Shown: positions 39,619-48,551 of the stretch, one piece after another
How positions within the stretch are numbered: position 1 is the stretch's first letter
Layout of the letters: each line of letters starts with the position of its first letter
DNA from: Vibrio hannami
GTDB taxonomy: Bacteria > Pseudomonadota > Gammaproteobacteria > Enterobacterales > Vibrionaceae
Direction of reading: 5' to 3'
Assembly: GCF_029589055.1 (NCBI RefSeq)
Contig: NZ_JARQZP010000003.1
Location: 1,116,001-1,180,000 of the forward strand
DNA: 64,000 nucleotides
Notes under the pieces: model-generated
The model's database searches: none
The model's input: the letters and a program-made list of their open reading frames with translations, nothing else
What the model was told of the DNA's origin: nothing
Translations under genes and position numbers: made by a program

Positions 39619-40911
39619 GTGAAAATAACGCATAACAACGTCAAAGCCTGGCTTCCGGGGCTGTTAACCCTGCTCTGTGCAAGTAGCTTTACTGCGCGTG
39701 CCGAGATACAGGTCGACTTCTCGGGGTTTGGCACTATCGGCTATACGCAATCTAATAAATCATATGGTTATCTGGTTAACATCGATGACGGCGGAACCTT
39801 CCGCCAGGACAGTTTGCTTGCCGGGCAGCTGGATATTCAGTTTAACCCTAAATTCAGCGCTACCTTACAACCACAGATAAAGGCAAACTCCTCTAAAGAT
39901 AGCGGCTGGGAGGGAAACATTGCCTGGGCATTCTTGTCCTATCGCCCTACAAATGACTGGTTACTACGTGCGGGTATGCTACGTGTTCCCGGTTATCTAA
40001 ACTCCGAGAATCGGGATGTTGGAGTAACCTATGACTATGTTCGGGTACCGCCTGAATTCGATTCTTTGAGTCCCACTTACGACTATACCGGGATATCTAT
40101 AAACCGCTCTTTCATTCTTTCTCAGGGCGATCTTTTTCTCGATGCCTACTACGGCGTAGTCAGTACAGACTGGCGTTTTTATTACCGTGAAGACGTGGGG
40201 ACCGATATCAATGCGGGAAGTTTCTATTTTCCGATAGATATTGAGCTAACTGGCGGGGCGTTAACCTATGAAACTGAAGAGAACACCTACATCGGTGGTA
40301 TTCATTATGCAATAAGTAAAAACAGGAGCGACCAGTTCGACTGGTATGAAAAACCACTTTATGCAGAGAGCAATGGTATCGGCTATTACACCTACGAAGG
40401 CGCGACACCCGTTGATCACCAGGATGTTATCATTGCCAACCTTGGTGCAGACATTGGCCTTGGATACGATACCCGACTTGCGTTTGAACTGGCGGCGAGA
40501 AGAACGATAGGCAACGTAACCAATGGACAAAACAGCTACACCGGATATGTTTCCCTGCGCAAGAGCATTGGCAAATGGACTCCCTATATATTCTACTCTC
40601 AGATAAAAACCGATAGCGATGAGACTGAGTTTTATAACGCATTGAATAGCTCATCTGTCCCTGATTTAGTACCAGGTTCTGAGGTCATCAATGCATCACA
40701 AAAAGTGATGGCGGACGTTTATCAAAACTACGACCAATATTCGATGGCAATAGGCTCTTCATACCGGCTCACTCCAACCAGCAAACTAAAGGCAGAGTTT
40801 ATGCTCAGCCATATCGGTAATGCTTCAAGCCTGGTAGATACCCCGTCTGGCACCGACATCAGCGGCGCAGACATCGCGGTGTTTTCTTTATCCTATAGCT
40901 TTGTATTTTAA
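39619..40911 (+). CDS. outer-membrane porin-like protein
   Basis: A 430-residue exported protein with signal peptide (about 1-28, ending FTARAEI) and beta-barrel composition throughout, including VDFSGFGTIGYTQ at the start, RAGMLRVPGYLNSENRDVG and a C-terminal VFSLSYSFVF with terminal Phe. It resembles the porins found next to PstS-like proteins, but no specific porin family is certain. GTG is the start codon, with AAAAGG eight bases upstream. The last bases carry a very strong ribosome-binding site (AAGGAGGAGG) for the next gene, nine bases on, so the two are co-expressed. Confidence 0.85.
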   Translation: MKITHNNVKAWLPGLLTLLCASSFTARAEIQVDFSGFGTIGYTQSNKSYGYLVNIDDGGTFRQDSLLAGQLDIQFNPKFSATLQPQIKANSSKDSGWEGNIAWAFLSYRPTNDWLLRAGMLRVPGYLNSENRDVGVTYDYVRVPPEFDSLSPTYDYTGISINRSFILSQGDLFLDAYYGVVSTDWRFYYREDVGTDINAGSFYFPIDIELTGGALTYETEENTYIGGIHYAISKNRSDQFDWYEKPLYAESNGIGYYTYEGATPVDHQDVIIANLGADIGLGYDTRLAFELAARRTIGNVTNGQNSYTGYVSLRKSIGKWTPYIFYSQIKTDSDETEFYNALNSSSVPDLVPGSEVINASQKVMADVYQNYDQYSMAIGSSYRLTPTSKLKAEFMLSHIGNASSLVDTPSGTDISGADIAVFSLSYSFVF

Positions 40912-40920
40912 GGAGGAGGT

Positions 40921-41337
40921 ATGAAACATAACTATCTGACCTTCTTCTTACTGCTTTCGGTGATGCTTGCTAAAAGTGCTTTTGCTGATATCGTCGTGAT
41001 AGGAAGTAGCAATATGGGAACACTAACTCATGATACCGTCCTCAGAATTTACACAGGAAGGATCATTGAGCTCGATGGACTATCTGTCATTCCGGTTAAT
41101 GCGAAACCACAAAGTCCGCTTAGAAATAAGTTTCTCGATAAGTTTCTAAAACAGGATGAAGACAAATACTCAGCTTATTGGACGGTAAGACGCTTTATCG
41201 GTAAGGGCACCCCGCCAATAGAGCTGAACAATGATAAAGAGATATTACGGTTCGTCATCGATAGACCCGGAGCCATCGGATATGTTGATACTGACAATGT
41301 GATGCTCCCCCCGACAGTGACAGTTTTAGCGGACTGA
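40921..41337 (+). CDS. PstS-like periplasmic phosphate-binding domain protein
   Basis: A 138-residue exported protein. The signal peptide covers about 1-22 (LAKSAFA). The mature part resembles a truncated phosphate-binding PstS domain: IGSSNMGTLTHDTVLRIYTGR, VNAKPQSPLRNKF and GKGTPPIEL then PGAIGYVD, which match the ligand-loop regions of PBP-like domain proteins. Full PstS is about 320 residues, so this is a short, transporter-less form. The ribosome-binding site AAGGAGGAGG lies directly after the porin stop. It could be a sensor or binding subunit for the hybrid kinase operon; this is inferred. Confidence 0.85.
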   Translation: MKHNYLTFFLLLSVMLAKSAFADIVVIGSSNMGTLTHDTVLRIYTGRIIELDGLSVIPVNAKPQSPLRNKFLDKFLKQDEDKYSAYWTVRRFIGKGTPPIELNNDKEILRFVIDRPGAIGYVDTDNVMLPPTVTVLAD

Positions 41338-41373
41338 GTATATACTGGCTCAGAGATCAAAGGTAACTATACT

Positions 41374-41649
41374 ATGAGCCAGTCAGATATTCAGAAAACG
41401 ATTGCCGGTTTTACATCAATAGAACAGGCGCTTGATTATTTCGAGATTGAGTTTGATAGTCGCTTTATTGACGAGTATCGGACTCAGCTAATGAAACGTT
41501 TTAATGGCTACCTGCTTATGGACAAGCCCGATGACTGGTTTTCTGGTCGCCGGGCGCTAAAAAAGGCGTACTGTAAAGTACAGAGAAGTCGCCTGGATCC
41601 TCATACACGTTCGGCTTGCAGGGGGTGTACTTCCTGCCAACGCCGGTAG
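41374..41649 (+). CDS. NifW-like small protein
   Basis: A 91-residue soluble protein. Residues about 12-70 resemble NifW, the nitrogenase-stabilising protein: SIEQALDYFEIEFDSRFID followed by QLMKRFNGYLL and RRALKKAYCKVQ. The C-terminus is basic and Cys-containing (SACRGCTSCQRR). No other nif gene is seen in the window, so a role with nitrogenase is doubtful and the protein may do something else. It is the last plus-strand gene of the hybrid kinase region and is convergent with the FAD oxidoreductase. Confidence 0.5.
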   Translation: MSQSDIQKTIAGFTSIEQALDYFEIEFDSRFIDEYRTQLMKRFNGYLLMDKPDDWFSGRRALKKAYCKVQRSRLDPHTRSACRGCTSCQRR

Positions 41650-41677
41650 CCCCTCCCCTATATAGCCAGTAATAGTT

Positions 41678-43131
41678 TTATCCCGGTATTTTTGCCAATG
41701 CCTCTGGGTAGCCACGCTCAGTTGCCAGTTTAATGGCTTTCCACTCAATCGTTTGTGCGTTCTGAACAAGATGATTTGGATGCATCGTTTCAATGGACTC
41801 TGGGTCTTCAGTTTCTCTGCCGAATCCCATTAAATGTCTGACTCGTTCTGCAATCTTACAGGCTGCCTGATACGCCGACGAGGCTTTGACAATTTCAACG
41901 CGAGCATAGTGATTATCTGTAAAGGAGACATCAACCGCTCTCAAAGAGGGATCCGACCCTGGGATCTGTTGAGCACCATATAGTGGCTTTCCTGCTTCAA
42001 CCGCTGAGGAAAAAGTTGGAACAAACTGACTTAGATGATTTATAGCAAGGGTGGTTCTCTGCACCTGAACAACCTCTGGCCAGCCACTGGTAATCTTACT
42101 CTCAAGTTCCTTTGGAAGCCTTGGCTGAGAACTGTTTTCGTCTGAGGATGTCAGGCCGTTTCTAAACAAGGTAATGTCCTCTGTCATCCCATGCAGCTGG
42201 AAAAACCATCTGGATAAGGGGTCAATTGAGCCATACCGTTTGGTGTGCCTCTCTCGCCATGAAAAATCACTTCGGGCCAGTGCATTTCACATTCTGGCCA
42301 GCGAGTAACAAACGCAGATTTAAACTCAACCAACCTTTTTTGTGGCTGACGGGTAACGTCATCGATAGTACCGCTTCGATAACCACACGCATTAACCAGA
42401 TAGTCGACTTCCAGTGGGTACTTACTATCATTTTTATCACTATAAGTTAGATTCCAACGTCTTCCATCAAAATCAGCACTGTCCAGACTGCAACCAGTCA
42501 GAAGCCTACATTGGGGATGCGATTCTAAAGAAAGGGTCGCACTCGCGGCTAACCGGAAAACGCTTAACCCGAACTCCTGAACCACAACAATTGGAAACTT
42601 GAGCTTGTCCAAATCGGTATGTTTGGCAAAGGGAATAAGCCACTCTTCTATAGTGACCGGGTGTTTAGACTGCGTGCTCAATGCGAGTGCTTCAAGTTCA
42701 TCCCTATAGAATAATCGGTAGTAGTCGTTCGGATCGCCCAACACACTATTTCTTTCATCTTGTTCGACAAGTTCACTATACGCATTCTGAATTGTTTCTA
42801 GTCTTGGAAGCAGAGCTTCGGGCTCACCCTTATCTGTAACAGGTGTAGCAATAACCGTAGGCCTGACATTAAGTGCATGCGGATAAAGACGAACGGTATC
42901 AATTGACTGTCTCAACAGATCCAGGCATTGCTGTTGCGATATCTCTCTGTATAAATTACCACCAGCATGCAGATGGCAGATAGGTGGCCCACTAACCAGG
43001 CCGTTCCCTCGTTCGATCAGAGTAACGTTAAAACCTTGTTCAGAAAGATGCAGTGCCGTTGTAGAACCTGCAATTCCGCCCCCAATAATGCCGACATGAG
43101 GGGCAGAGGAATTTTTTATTGAATTCTCCAC
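41678..43131 (-). pseudogene. FAD-dependent oxidoreductase, frameshifted
   Basis: A flavin-dependent dehydrogenase/oxidase of about 483 residues interrupted by one frameshift. The 5' part (43131-42184) has the dinucleotide-binding motif GIIGGGIAGSTTAL and the VDYLVNACGYRSG block. The 3' part begins MTEDITLFRNGL. They join at a run of five T in the sense strand (42201-42205): one more T reads DGFFQLHGMTEDITLF. The apparent ATGA overlap is again a by-product of the shift. It resembles DAO-type FAD oxidoreductases; the substrate is unknown. It stands convergent to the NifW-like gene and downstream of the L,D-transpeptidase gene. Confidence 0.86.
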
Positions 43132-43168
43132 CTTGATTAGATTCCCTATAACGTTGGTGAAAGTGTAA

Positions 43169-43852
43169 TTATCTTAAATTGAAAGGCTTAAAGGCCGATT
43201 CGATATCTTTGTACAAGGTATCAACCCACTTCGGATCACTTTCTTTGCGTTCCAGGCGGCGTTTTCTTGGATCACCTGGTGCGATTATAACCTCGAAGTT
43301 ACGAATCCCGGTATCCACAGCAAGAATAAAAAGCTCTTCTATGTTTTTGTTTCCCATTGCAAGGCAGCCAACAGAGTATGAGTCACCGTGAATAAAGATA
43401 TCTCCTCCCGGATCGTGCCTTTTGTCAGCTTTTGCCCATTTCATATCAAACTCGTTAGGGTAATTGAGAGCCATAGAGAGGTGATACTTACTATTCGGAT
43501 TCAACCCTATCACCTTGTAGATTCCCTCTGGAACCTGTTTATCCCCTTCCTCTAACTTTGGTCCTGAGTCCCCGCTGGCACTCCAGATAAAATATTGTTT
43601 AATGAAACTTGTTTTGGCTCCGCTTGTCGCCCAAACCTCAACAATATGACGCTCTTTGATTGCCAGTAGCGTTACTTTATCAGGCGGGTAGATGATATTC
43701 GCTTTATCAAAATAGGGAGTAAGTTCCGCTCTGACTCGTGGTGTGAAGGCTTCGATTGCTTCTTCGAGAGTACGCGTTGATTTTGGTTCAGATGCCTGAA
43801 CCAGAAATGAGATGAAGAGTGTGAATAAGGGGATAAAGAAAAATTTAAACAC
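43169..43852 (-). CDS. YafK-type L,D-transpeptidase-like protein
   Basis: A 227-residue exported protein of the YkuD/L,D-transpeptidase fold. The signal peptide is about 1-20 (FISFLVQA). The catalytic region is DIFIHGDSYSVGCLAMG, with the motif His and the nucleophile Cys that would attack peptidoglycan peptides. YafK-like members release Lpp from peptidoglycan or form unusual cross-links, so either role is possible. The start is GTG with no clear ribosome-binding site, and no better start is seen in frame. The nearest gene on the same strand is the FAD oxidoreductase, 38 bases downstream. Confidence 0.82.
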   Translation of the reverse strand: MFKFFFIPLFTLFISFLVQASEPKSTRTLEEAIEAFTPRVRAELTPYFDKANIIYPPDKVTLLAIKERHIVEVWATSGAKTSFIKQYFIWSASGDSGPKLEEGDKQVPEGIYKVIGLNPNSKYHLSMALNYPNEFDMKWAKADKRHDPGGDIFIHGDSYSVGCLAMGNKNIEELFILAVDTGIRNFEVIIAPGDPRKRRLERKESDPKWVDTLYKDIESAFKPFNLR

Positions 43853-43945
43853 CGTAAATTAAATGCGCTTATCTGATATACAAAACGTATTCATGATAAG
43901 CACATTTTCAAGTGACCTCAAGATGAAGAAGCCATAGCCAGACTA

Positions 43946-44809
43946 TTAGAAACCAAACTTACCGTTCTGATTCTTCCACTCGCTTTTAGCTGGAATTTCC
44001 TGAATCGCATCCCAGTGCTCAACAATCATGCCACCTTCAACGCGGAACATATCGTAAAACGCTACATGCTGCCCCAAAAACTCACCTTCGCTGATGGATA
44101 CAACAAAGTTCCCTTCACCTAGCACTTTATGGTTGGCGGTATAGATCATAGAAAGACCTTTTTCAGCCATTGCAGCAAACGCAGCACCAAGACCACTTAA
44201 ACCATCTGCGATACCTGGATTGTGCTGCAGGTAATCTTCATCATTTGGACCAATAAACTTACCAATCTGATCCATCTGACCTTTCATCAGGATGGTACTT
44301 ACGAAATCAGCAACCAGCGCTTTGTTCTCTGCTGTTTTATCCAGATCTTTAATCTCTGTCGGACCATCAAACTGAGTTCGGCCACTTGGATTGGCCGGAG
44401 CAATTTCCTGAAGATTATCCCAATGCTCAACGATCAGGCCGTCTTCAAAACGGAAAACATCAAAGCCTACCTTCGGACCGAAGAAGTTATATTTTGTATG
44501 CAGCACTACATACTCCTCATCTTCCAGAGCACGTAGTACTTTTGCTTTTGCACTGCCTTTGGGTAGGGCTTGCATTACTTCACCAAAACCAGCAAGGCCA
44601 TCACCTACCGCAAGGTTATGCTGAATGTATTTTTCCGGATTTACGTATGCGACTGGTGCTGGATCGCCAGTTTCAATGCTGGAGATAAGTGCTACTGCCT
44701 TCTCTTTGTTAGAAACAGCGCTTGCTTCATCAGTGGCTGTCGAACAAGCCGCGGTCGTCAGGATGCCAGCAGCTAAAAGTGTACGTGTGAAAATGGTAGA
44801 TAGTTTCAT
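43946..44809 (-). CDS. lipoprotein with two SnoaL-like domains
   Basis: A 287-residue predicted lipoprotein. The signal peptide ends in the lipobox TAAC (near residue 23). The mature part contains two copies of a SnoaL/NTF2-like domain, with the repeated elements KYIQHNLAVGDGLAGFG and DYLQHNPGIADGLSGLG, and FDVFRFEDGLIVEHWDNLQEI and YDMFRVEGGMIVEHWDAIQEI. The longer frame to 44872 is set aside because GAGGAAC lies before the ATG at 44809. The domain duplication is clear. Function is unknown; SnoaL folds bind small molecules. The upstream gene on the same strand is an AraC regulator, 103 bases away. Confidence 0.85.
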   Translation of the reverse strand: MKLSTIFTRTLLAAGILTTAACSTATDEASAVSNKEKAVALISSIETGDPAPVAYVNPEKYIQHNLAVGDGLAGFGEVMQALPKGSAKAKVLRALEDEEYVVLHTKYNFFGPKVGFDVFRFEDGLIVEHWDNLQEIAPANPSGRTQFDGPTEIKDLDKTAENKALVADFVSTILMKGQMDQIGKFIGPNDEDYLQHNPGIADGLSGLGAAFAAMAEKGLSMIYTANHKVLGEGNFVVSISEGEFLGQHVAFYDMFRVEGGMIVEHWDAIQEIPAKSEWKNQNGKFGF

Positions 44810-44911
44810 TGTTCGTTCCTCTTGTTGGGATGGGGGTATCTTAAAATCATCCCAACAATGACGGCAGGTCATTCGAGGCGGAAAAATGGTAAATATCGAA
44901 CCGACATAAAC

Positions 44912-45793
44912 CTATAGATAAGGGTCAAAATACTTCTTCTGGAACTGAGTCGGAGTACTTCCGGTTTGCTTTTTAAAATATTTTACGAAATTACTTGCAT
45001 CGTCAAACCCCATGCCATAAGCCATCTGCTGTACCGAGTTATCACGCAACACCAGACGTCTTTTGATCTCAAGCGTGGTGTAAGCATCGATTAACTGCTT
45101 GGCAGTAAGGTTGGTGGCAAGTTTACAATCCTGATTGAGGGTTTTGTAGGTCGTGTGCGCTTGATTTGCATACCAGTTCGCGTCTCTTATAGAAGTGTAG
45201 TGCGTTTGCAAAAGAGCGAAAAAACGCGCAAAGCGCTGGTTCTGCTCTTTGGACATTTTATCCTGCCTTGATTCAGGCCGCTCCCGATGCAGGGTTAAAG
45301 ATAACGCCGAGAACAAATACATAATAATCAAAGGATCGTTATCAACACGGCTTGTTTCCCTGAGTAGCTCGGAAAGTAGATTACTAACACACTGCTGAAC
45401 GTCACGAGTTAGATTTATCACCGGCTGATACTGAAAATCTAAATGTGTCGGTGTGTAATTAGGCAAACGCATATTTGAATGTAATTGATCCAGAAATGCT
45501 TGAGTAAAAAGTAAAACCTTTCCTTTCGGTTTACCCGAAAAGTCATAGGCATGGACCTGCTCTCTCTGAATGAAAAGCACAGAGCCACTTTCAAACGGAT
45601 AGTCGATAAAATCTATCATGTGACTCCCGCACCCTTCCGCTACATAGAGAACCGCAAAAAAGCTAACTCTATGTGCCTGATCCGGAGAATGAGGTAAGGA
45701 GGGCGCTCTTCTGGCAAGCTCTTCCAGGTCAACGATTTCAAACTGCGCTTGTTCGTTTTTTCTATTGTTAAAGTCGACCTGAGGAACCTGCAT
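44912..45793 (-). CDS. AraC-family transcriptional regulator
   Basis: A 293-residue AraC-type regulator. The N-terminal cupin-like effector domain (about 30-150) includes YVAEGCGSHMIDFIDYPFESGSVLFIQREQVHAYDF. The C-terminal pair of helix-turn-helix motifs (about 190-290) includes LTAKQLIDAYTTLEIKRRLVL and the family signature QQMAYGMGFDDASNFVKYFKKQTGSTPTQF. It lies upstream of the SnoaL lipoprotein gene and in the same direction, so the lipoprotein is a candidate target. The inducer is unknown. Confidence 0.92.
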   Translation of the reverse strand: MQVPQVDFNNRKNEQAQFEIVDLEELARRAPSLPHSPDQAHRVSFFAVLYVAEGCGSHMIDFIDYPFESGSVLFIQREQVHAYDFSGKPKGKVLLFTQAFLDQLHSNMRLPNYTPTHLDFQYQPVINLTRDVQQCVSNLLSELLRETSRVDNDPLIIMYLFSALSLTLHRERPESRQDKMSKEQNQRFARFFALLQTHYTSIRDANWYANQAHTTYKTLNQDCKLATNLTAKQLIDAYTTLEIKRRLVLRDNSVQQMAYGMGFDDASNFVKYFKKQTGSTPTQFQKKYFDPYL

Positions 45794-45984
45794 ATCAGCA
45801 TACTCATACGTATTGTTTATAGATAAGTCAGTTTAGTCGGGATAAGCTTGCATATTCAAGAAATATATAATTCAGAAGGTTACATTGAATTTATTGTTTA
45901 AATTTCGATGTTGATTACGTCAATATCGAAATTAATAGGCTACGCTAAATTGTATGTTCTCCTGAATTTTAACCAAGCATCTTA

Positions 45985-47547
45985 ATGATAAATATATTTC
46001 GGAAGATTTCCGTTAAAGCTCGTTTAGCGATAATCATCTCATTATCGATTACATGCATACTCGCATCGCTAATCATTAGCTTGATCCAGTACAGTAAAAT
46101 GAGCAATCTGGTCGAAGACATCTACGACCACCCTGTCACCGTCTATCATGCGGTGAGCGAAATTGCCCTGAATATTGAGCTAATAAACCGTGAGATGAAG
46201 GATATAGCTCTCAACAAAGACATATCAGAAGCTCAAAAAGCAATCAGCCACCTTCACAGAGATACGCTTAGTTATTTCGATATCCTAAAAGAACGCTATC
46301 TGGGTGATAAAACCGAAATAGTAAAGTTGCGTCAGCTTTTTTTGGACTGGGAGCCCATTCGTAAAAAAGTTTTTAATTATCGCTCGCTAAATCGTTCAGA
46401 TCTCGCCTATGAAGTAACAACAACAGAGGGCGAAGTGCATATTCAACGCCTTAGCAAAGTGGTGAATGAGATCCAGATGTTTGCCGATACCAAACTTAAT
46501 CAGTTCTACGAGGATACGAAAAGTACTTCTCGTAATGGCATGTTAATCATTAGTATTCTAGCTTTAGTCACTATCGTACTGTTTTTGTTTTTTAGTTCAG
46601 CGCTGCTCTCAAGTATCAACCTACAACTAAACAAGCTTTCACGTTTCTCTAAACAGGTCGCTAAGGGCGATCTATTAGCTGACTTAGACACTACTGGCAA
46701 CAGTGAAATCGACCAGTTAGGTCGCGATCTTCTTTCTATGCGCGAAAGCCTGAAAGAACTCATTTACAAAAACGAAACTCAAAACAAACACCTTGTTGAA
46801 TCGGAAAAACTGGCGACATTAGGAGGGCTCGTAGCAGGTGTTGCGCACGAAATGAATACGCCTTTAGGAATATCTATCACAGCAACTTCCGTTATTCAGG
46901 ATATACGCGATGAATTAAAAGAATCATTTAATAACCAGACCTTAACCAGTCAACAGTTTGAAGAGTTGGTAGAAAGGCTAACTATAAGCTCCGATATGCT
47001 TGCAGAGAACCTTAACAAAGGCACACGCCTCATACATGACTTCAGGCTGACTGCAATCGATCAGGTATCGAATACCTGCTGCTCCTTTAATATTAAAGAA
47101 ATACTCAAAGCTTTGCTTTCGAGTATGTACCCAGAAACACGCAAGGTTCCTGTTGTTCCTCTTCTTACCGGAAATGAAGAGTTAATGATGAATAGCTTAC
47201 CGGGTAGCGTTACCCAGGTTTTGTCGAACCTGATTGTAAACAGTGTCCAGCACGCCTTTTACGATCAGCCTGAACCTGAGATAGAGATTTCATTTGAAGA
47301 ATCCGGAAAAAACATCATTCTGGAATATCGGGATAATGGTTGCGGCATCCCTGAGTCCTTACACGAGAAGATATTTGAACCATTCTATTCAAGTAGTAAA
47401 CGAACCGGTAAAAACGGGCTCGGGCTGAATCTTGTGCAAACTTTGATCCGCGAAAGATTAAACGGTGAAATGAGCTTTACCTCAAGCCTAAATCAAGGGG
47501 TACACTTTGTATTCACGTTACCAAAAGAACTTGAACAAAATGATTAG
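45985..47547 (+). CDS. sensor histidine kinase (HAMP, no PAS)
   Basis: A 520-residue membrane kinase. A helix (about 12-34), a periplasmic part (about 35-185), a second helix (about 186-208) and HAMP (about 210-260) precede the kinase core. The phospho-accepting His is in VAHEMNTPLGIS (near 289), a variant in which NTP replaces the usual RTP. The ATPase motifs are SNLIVNSVQHAF, DNGCGIPE and GLGLNLVQ. The core is closely related to that of the kinase at 48552-50513. There is no receiver in the same operon. A periplasmic binding protein gene on the opposite strand lies immediately downstream. Confidence 0.92.
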   Translation: MINIFRKISVKARLAIIISLSITCILASLIISLIQYSKMSNLVEDIYDHPVTVYHAVSEIALNIELINREMKDIALNKDISEAQKAISHLHRDTLSYFDILKERYLGDKTEIVKLRQLFLDWEPIRKKVFNYRSLNRSDLAYEVTTTEGEVHIQRLSKVVNEIQMFADTKLNQFYEDTKSTSRNGMLIISILALVTIVLFLFFSSALLSSINLQLNKLSRFSKQVAKGDLLADLDTTGNSEIDQLGRDLLSMRESLKELIYKNETQNKHLVESEKLATLGGLVAGVAHEMNTPLGISITATSVIQDIRDELKESFNNQTLTSQQFEELVERLTISSDMLAENLNKGTRLIHDFRLTAIDQVSNTCCSFNIKEILKALLSSMYPETRKVPVVPLLTGNEELMMNSLPGSVTQVLSNLIVNSVQHAFYDQPEPEIEISFEESGKNIILEYRDNGCGIPESLHEKIFEPFYSSSKRTGKNGLGLNLVQTLIRERLNGEMSFTSSLNQGVHFVFTLPKELEQND

Positions 47548-47570
47548 AGTTCACCATAGAAATGGTTAAC

Positions 47571-48376
47571 TTAATCATATTTTCCATCCAGCAAGTTCTG
47601 GTATATAAGATCATATATACCATTATTCCTGATGGTGTTTAGTCCCTGATTGAACTTCTCTCTCAGAGCTTTATTACTTTCAATCTGCTTTGAAAAAATC
47701 AGGTAAAAGTCTCGAGTTGAAAGAGGCACAGGTGAATATCCGATACGGGATTTCTCTTCTTCCGAGTAATTACTTTCCAGATAATGAAGACCTACCGCTT
47801 TGGTCATAGAAATGGCATCCAACTGCCTGTAAAGAAGTTTTGTTAATAACACATCATAGTTCCCACCAGACTCTAAGTAGATAAGTCCGTCTTCTGCTGC
47901 TTTCGCCAAACGCGAATAGGGATTAACCAGGTTTACACCTATCGTCTTTCCTTTCAGATCATTTAACTCCTGCCATACTAGAGGGCGGGATTTCAGATAA
48001 AAAGGACCTGCTGACTCTTACCTAAAGAGTCACTATAGTCATAGTGCTTTCCTCGCTCTTCGGTGTATGCCCAGCCAACAGAACCATGCCATTCACCTCC
48101 GTGTGTGTCTTTTCCCCTTTTAGCATACTCCCCTGCCCTCGCCCAAGGCAGGTATCGATACTCAACATCCAACCCAGCCGCGCTAAATGCCTCTGTAACA
48201 ACATGCGTTGCAAACCCACCAAACGGGCTATGCTGAGAGGTGTATGGTGGCCACTCTCCTACCGTGAGGTGCACAATTCCATCTGCTTTTGCGGGGAAAG
48301 GAGACAATTGAAAAGAAATAAAAGACAGTATAAGAAGTAGAGACTTAATATTGTGAGTCAGAAACACCCGATTCAT
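47571..48376 (-). pseudogene. periplasmic amino-acid-type binding protein, frameshifted
   Basis: A solute-binding protein of the SBP_bac_3 type, about 267 residues in total. The 5' part (48376-47993) has a signal peptide (about 1-32), HLTVGEWPPYTSQHSPFGGF and YRYLPWARA, typical of this family. The 3' part (from 47909) ends in IRNNGIYDLIYQNLL. The frames break at a run of five T in the sense strand (47999-48003): adding one T reads VLFYLKSRPLVWQELNDLKG and continues through to the rest. No permease genes are nearby, so it is probably a sensor partner to one of the two flanking kinases. The break is likely a sequencing error. Confidence 0.82.
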
Positions 48377-48551
48377 GGCTTACCCCGGATCACATACGCG
48401 ACATTTTAATTATAGATGCTTCACGTAATTGGCAAGTAAATATACTCGTGACCTCAAGATACTTTAGCGCGAGCACTTTTTATTACACCTAACGTTTTCA
48501 TTTCTTAATAAACACTCTAAGATAAATGTATGCTCACGCAAAGGATTGGAA

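Noticed and set aside
41678..42187. Second half of the FAD oxidoreductase as a separate gene
   Set aside because: One more T in the T5 run restores a continuous FAD oxidoreductase; the half alone has no cofactor motif.
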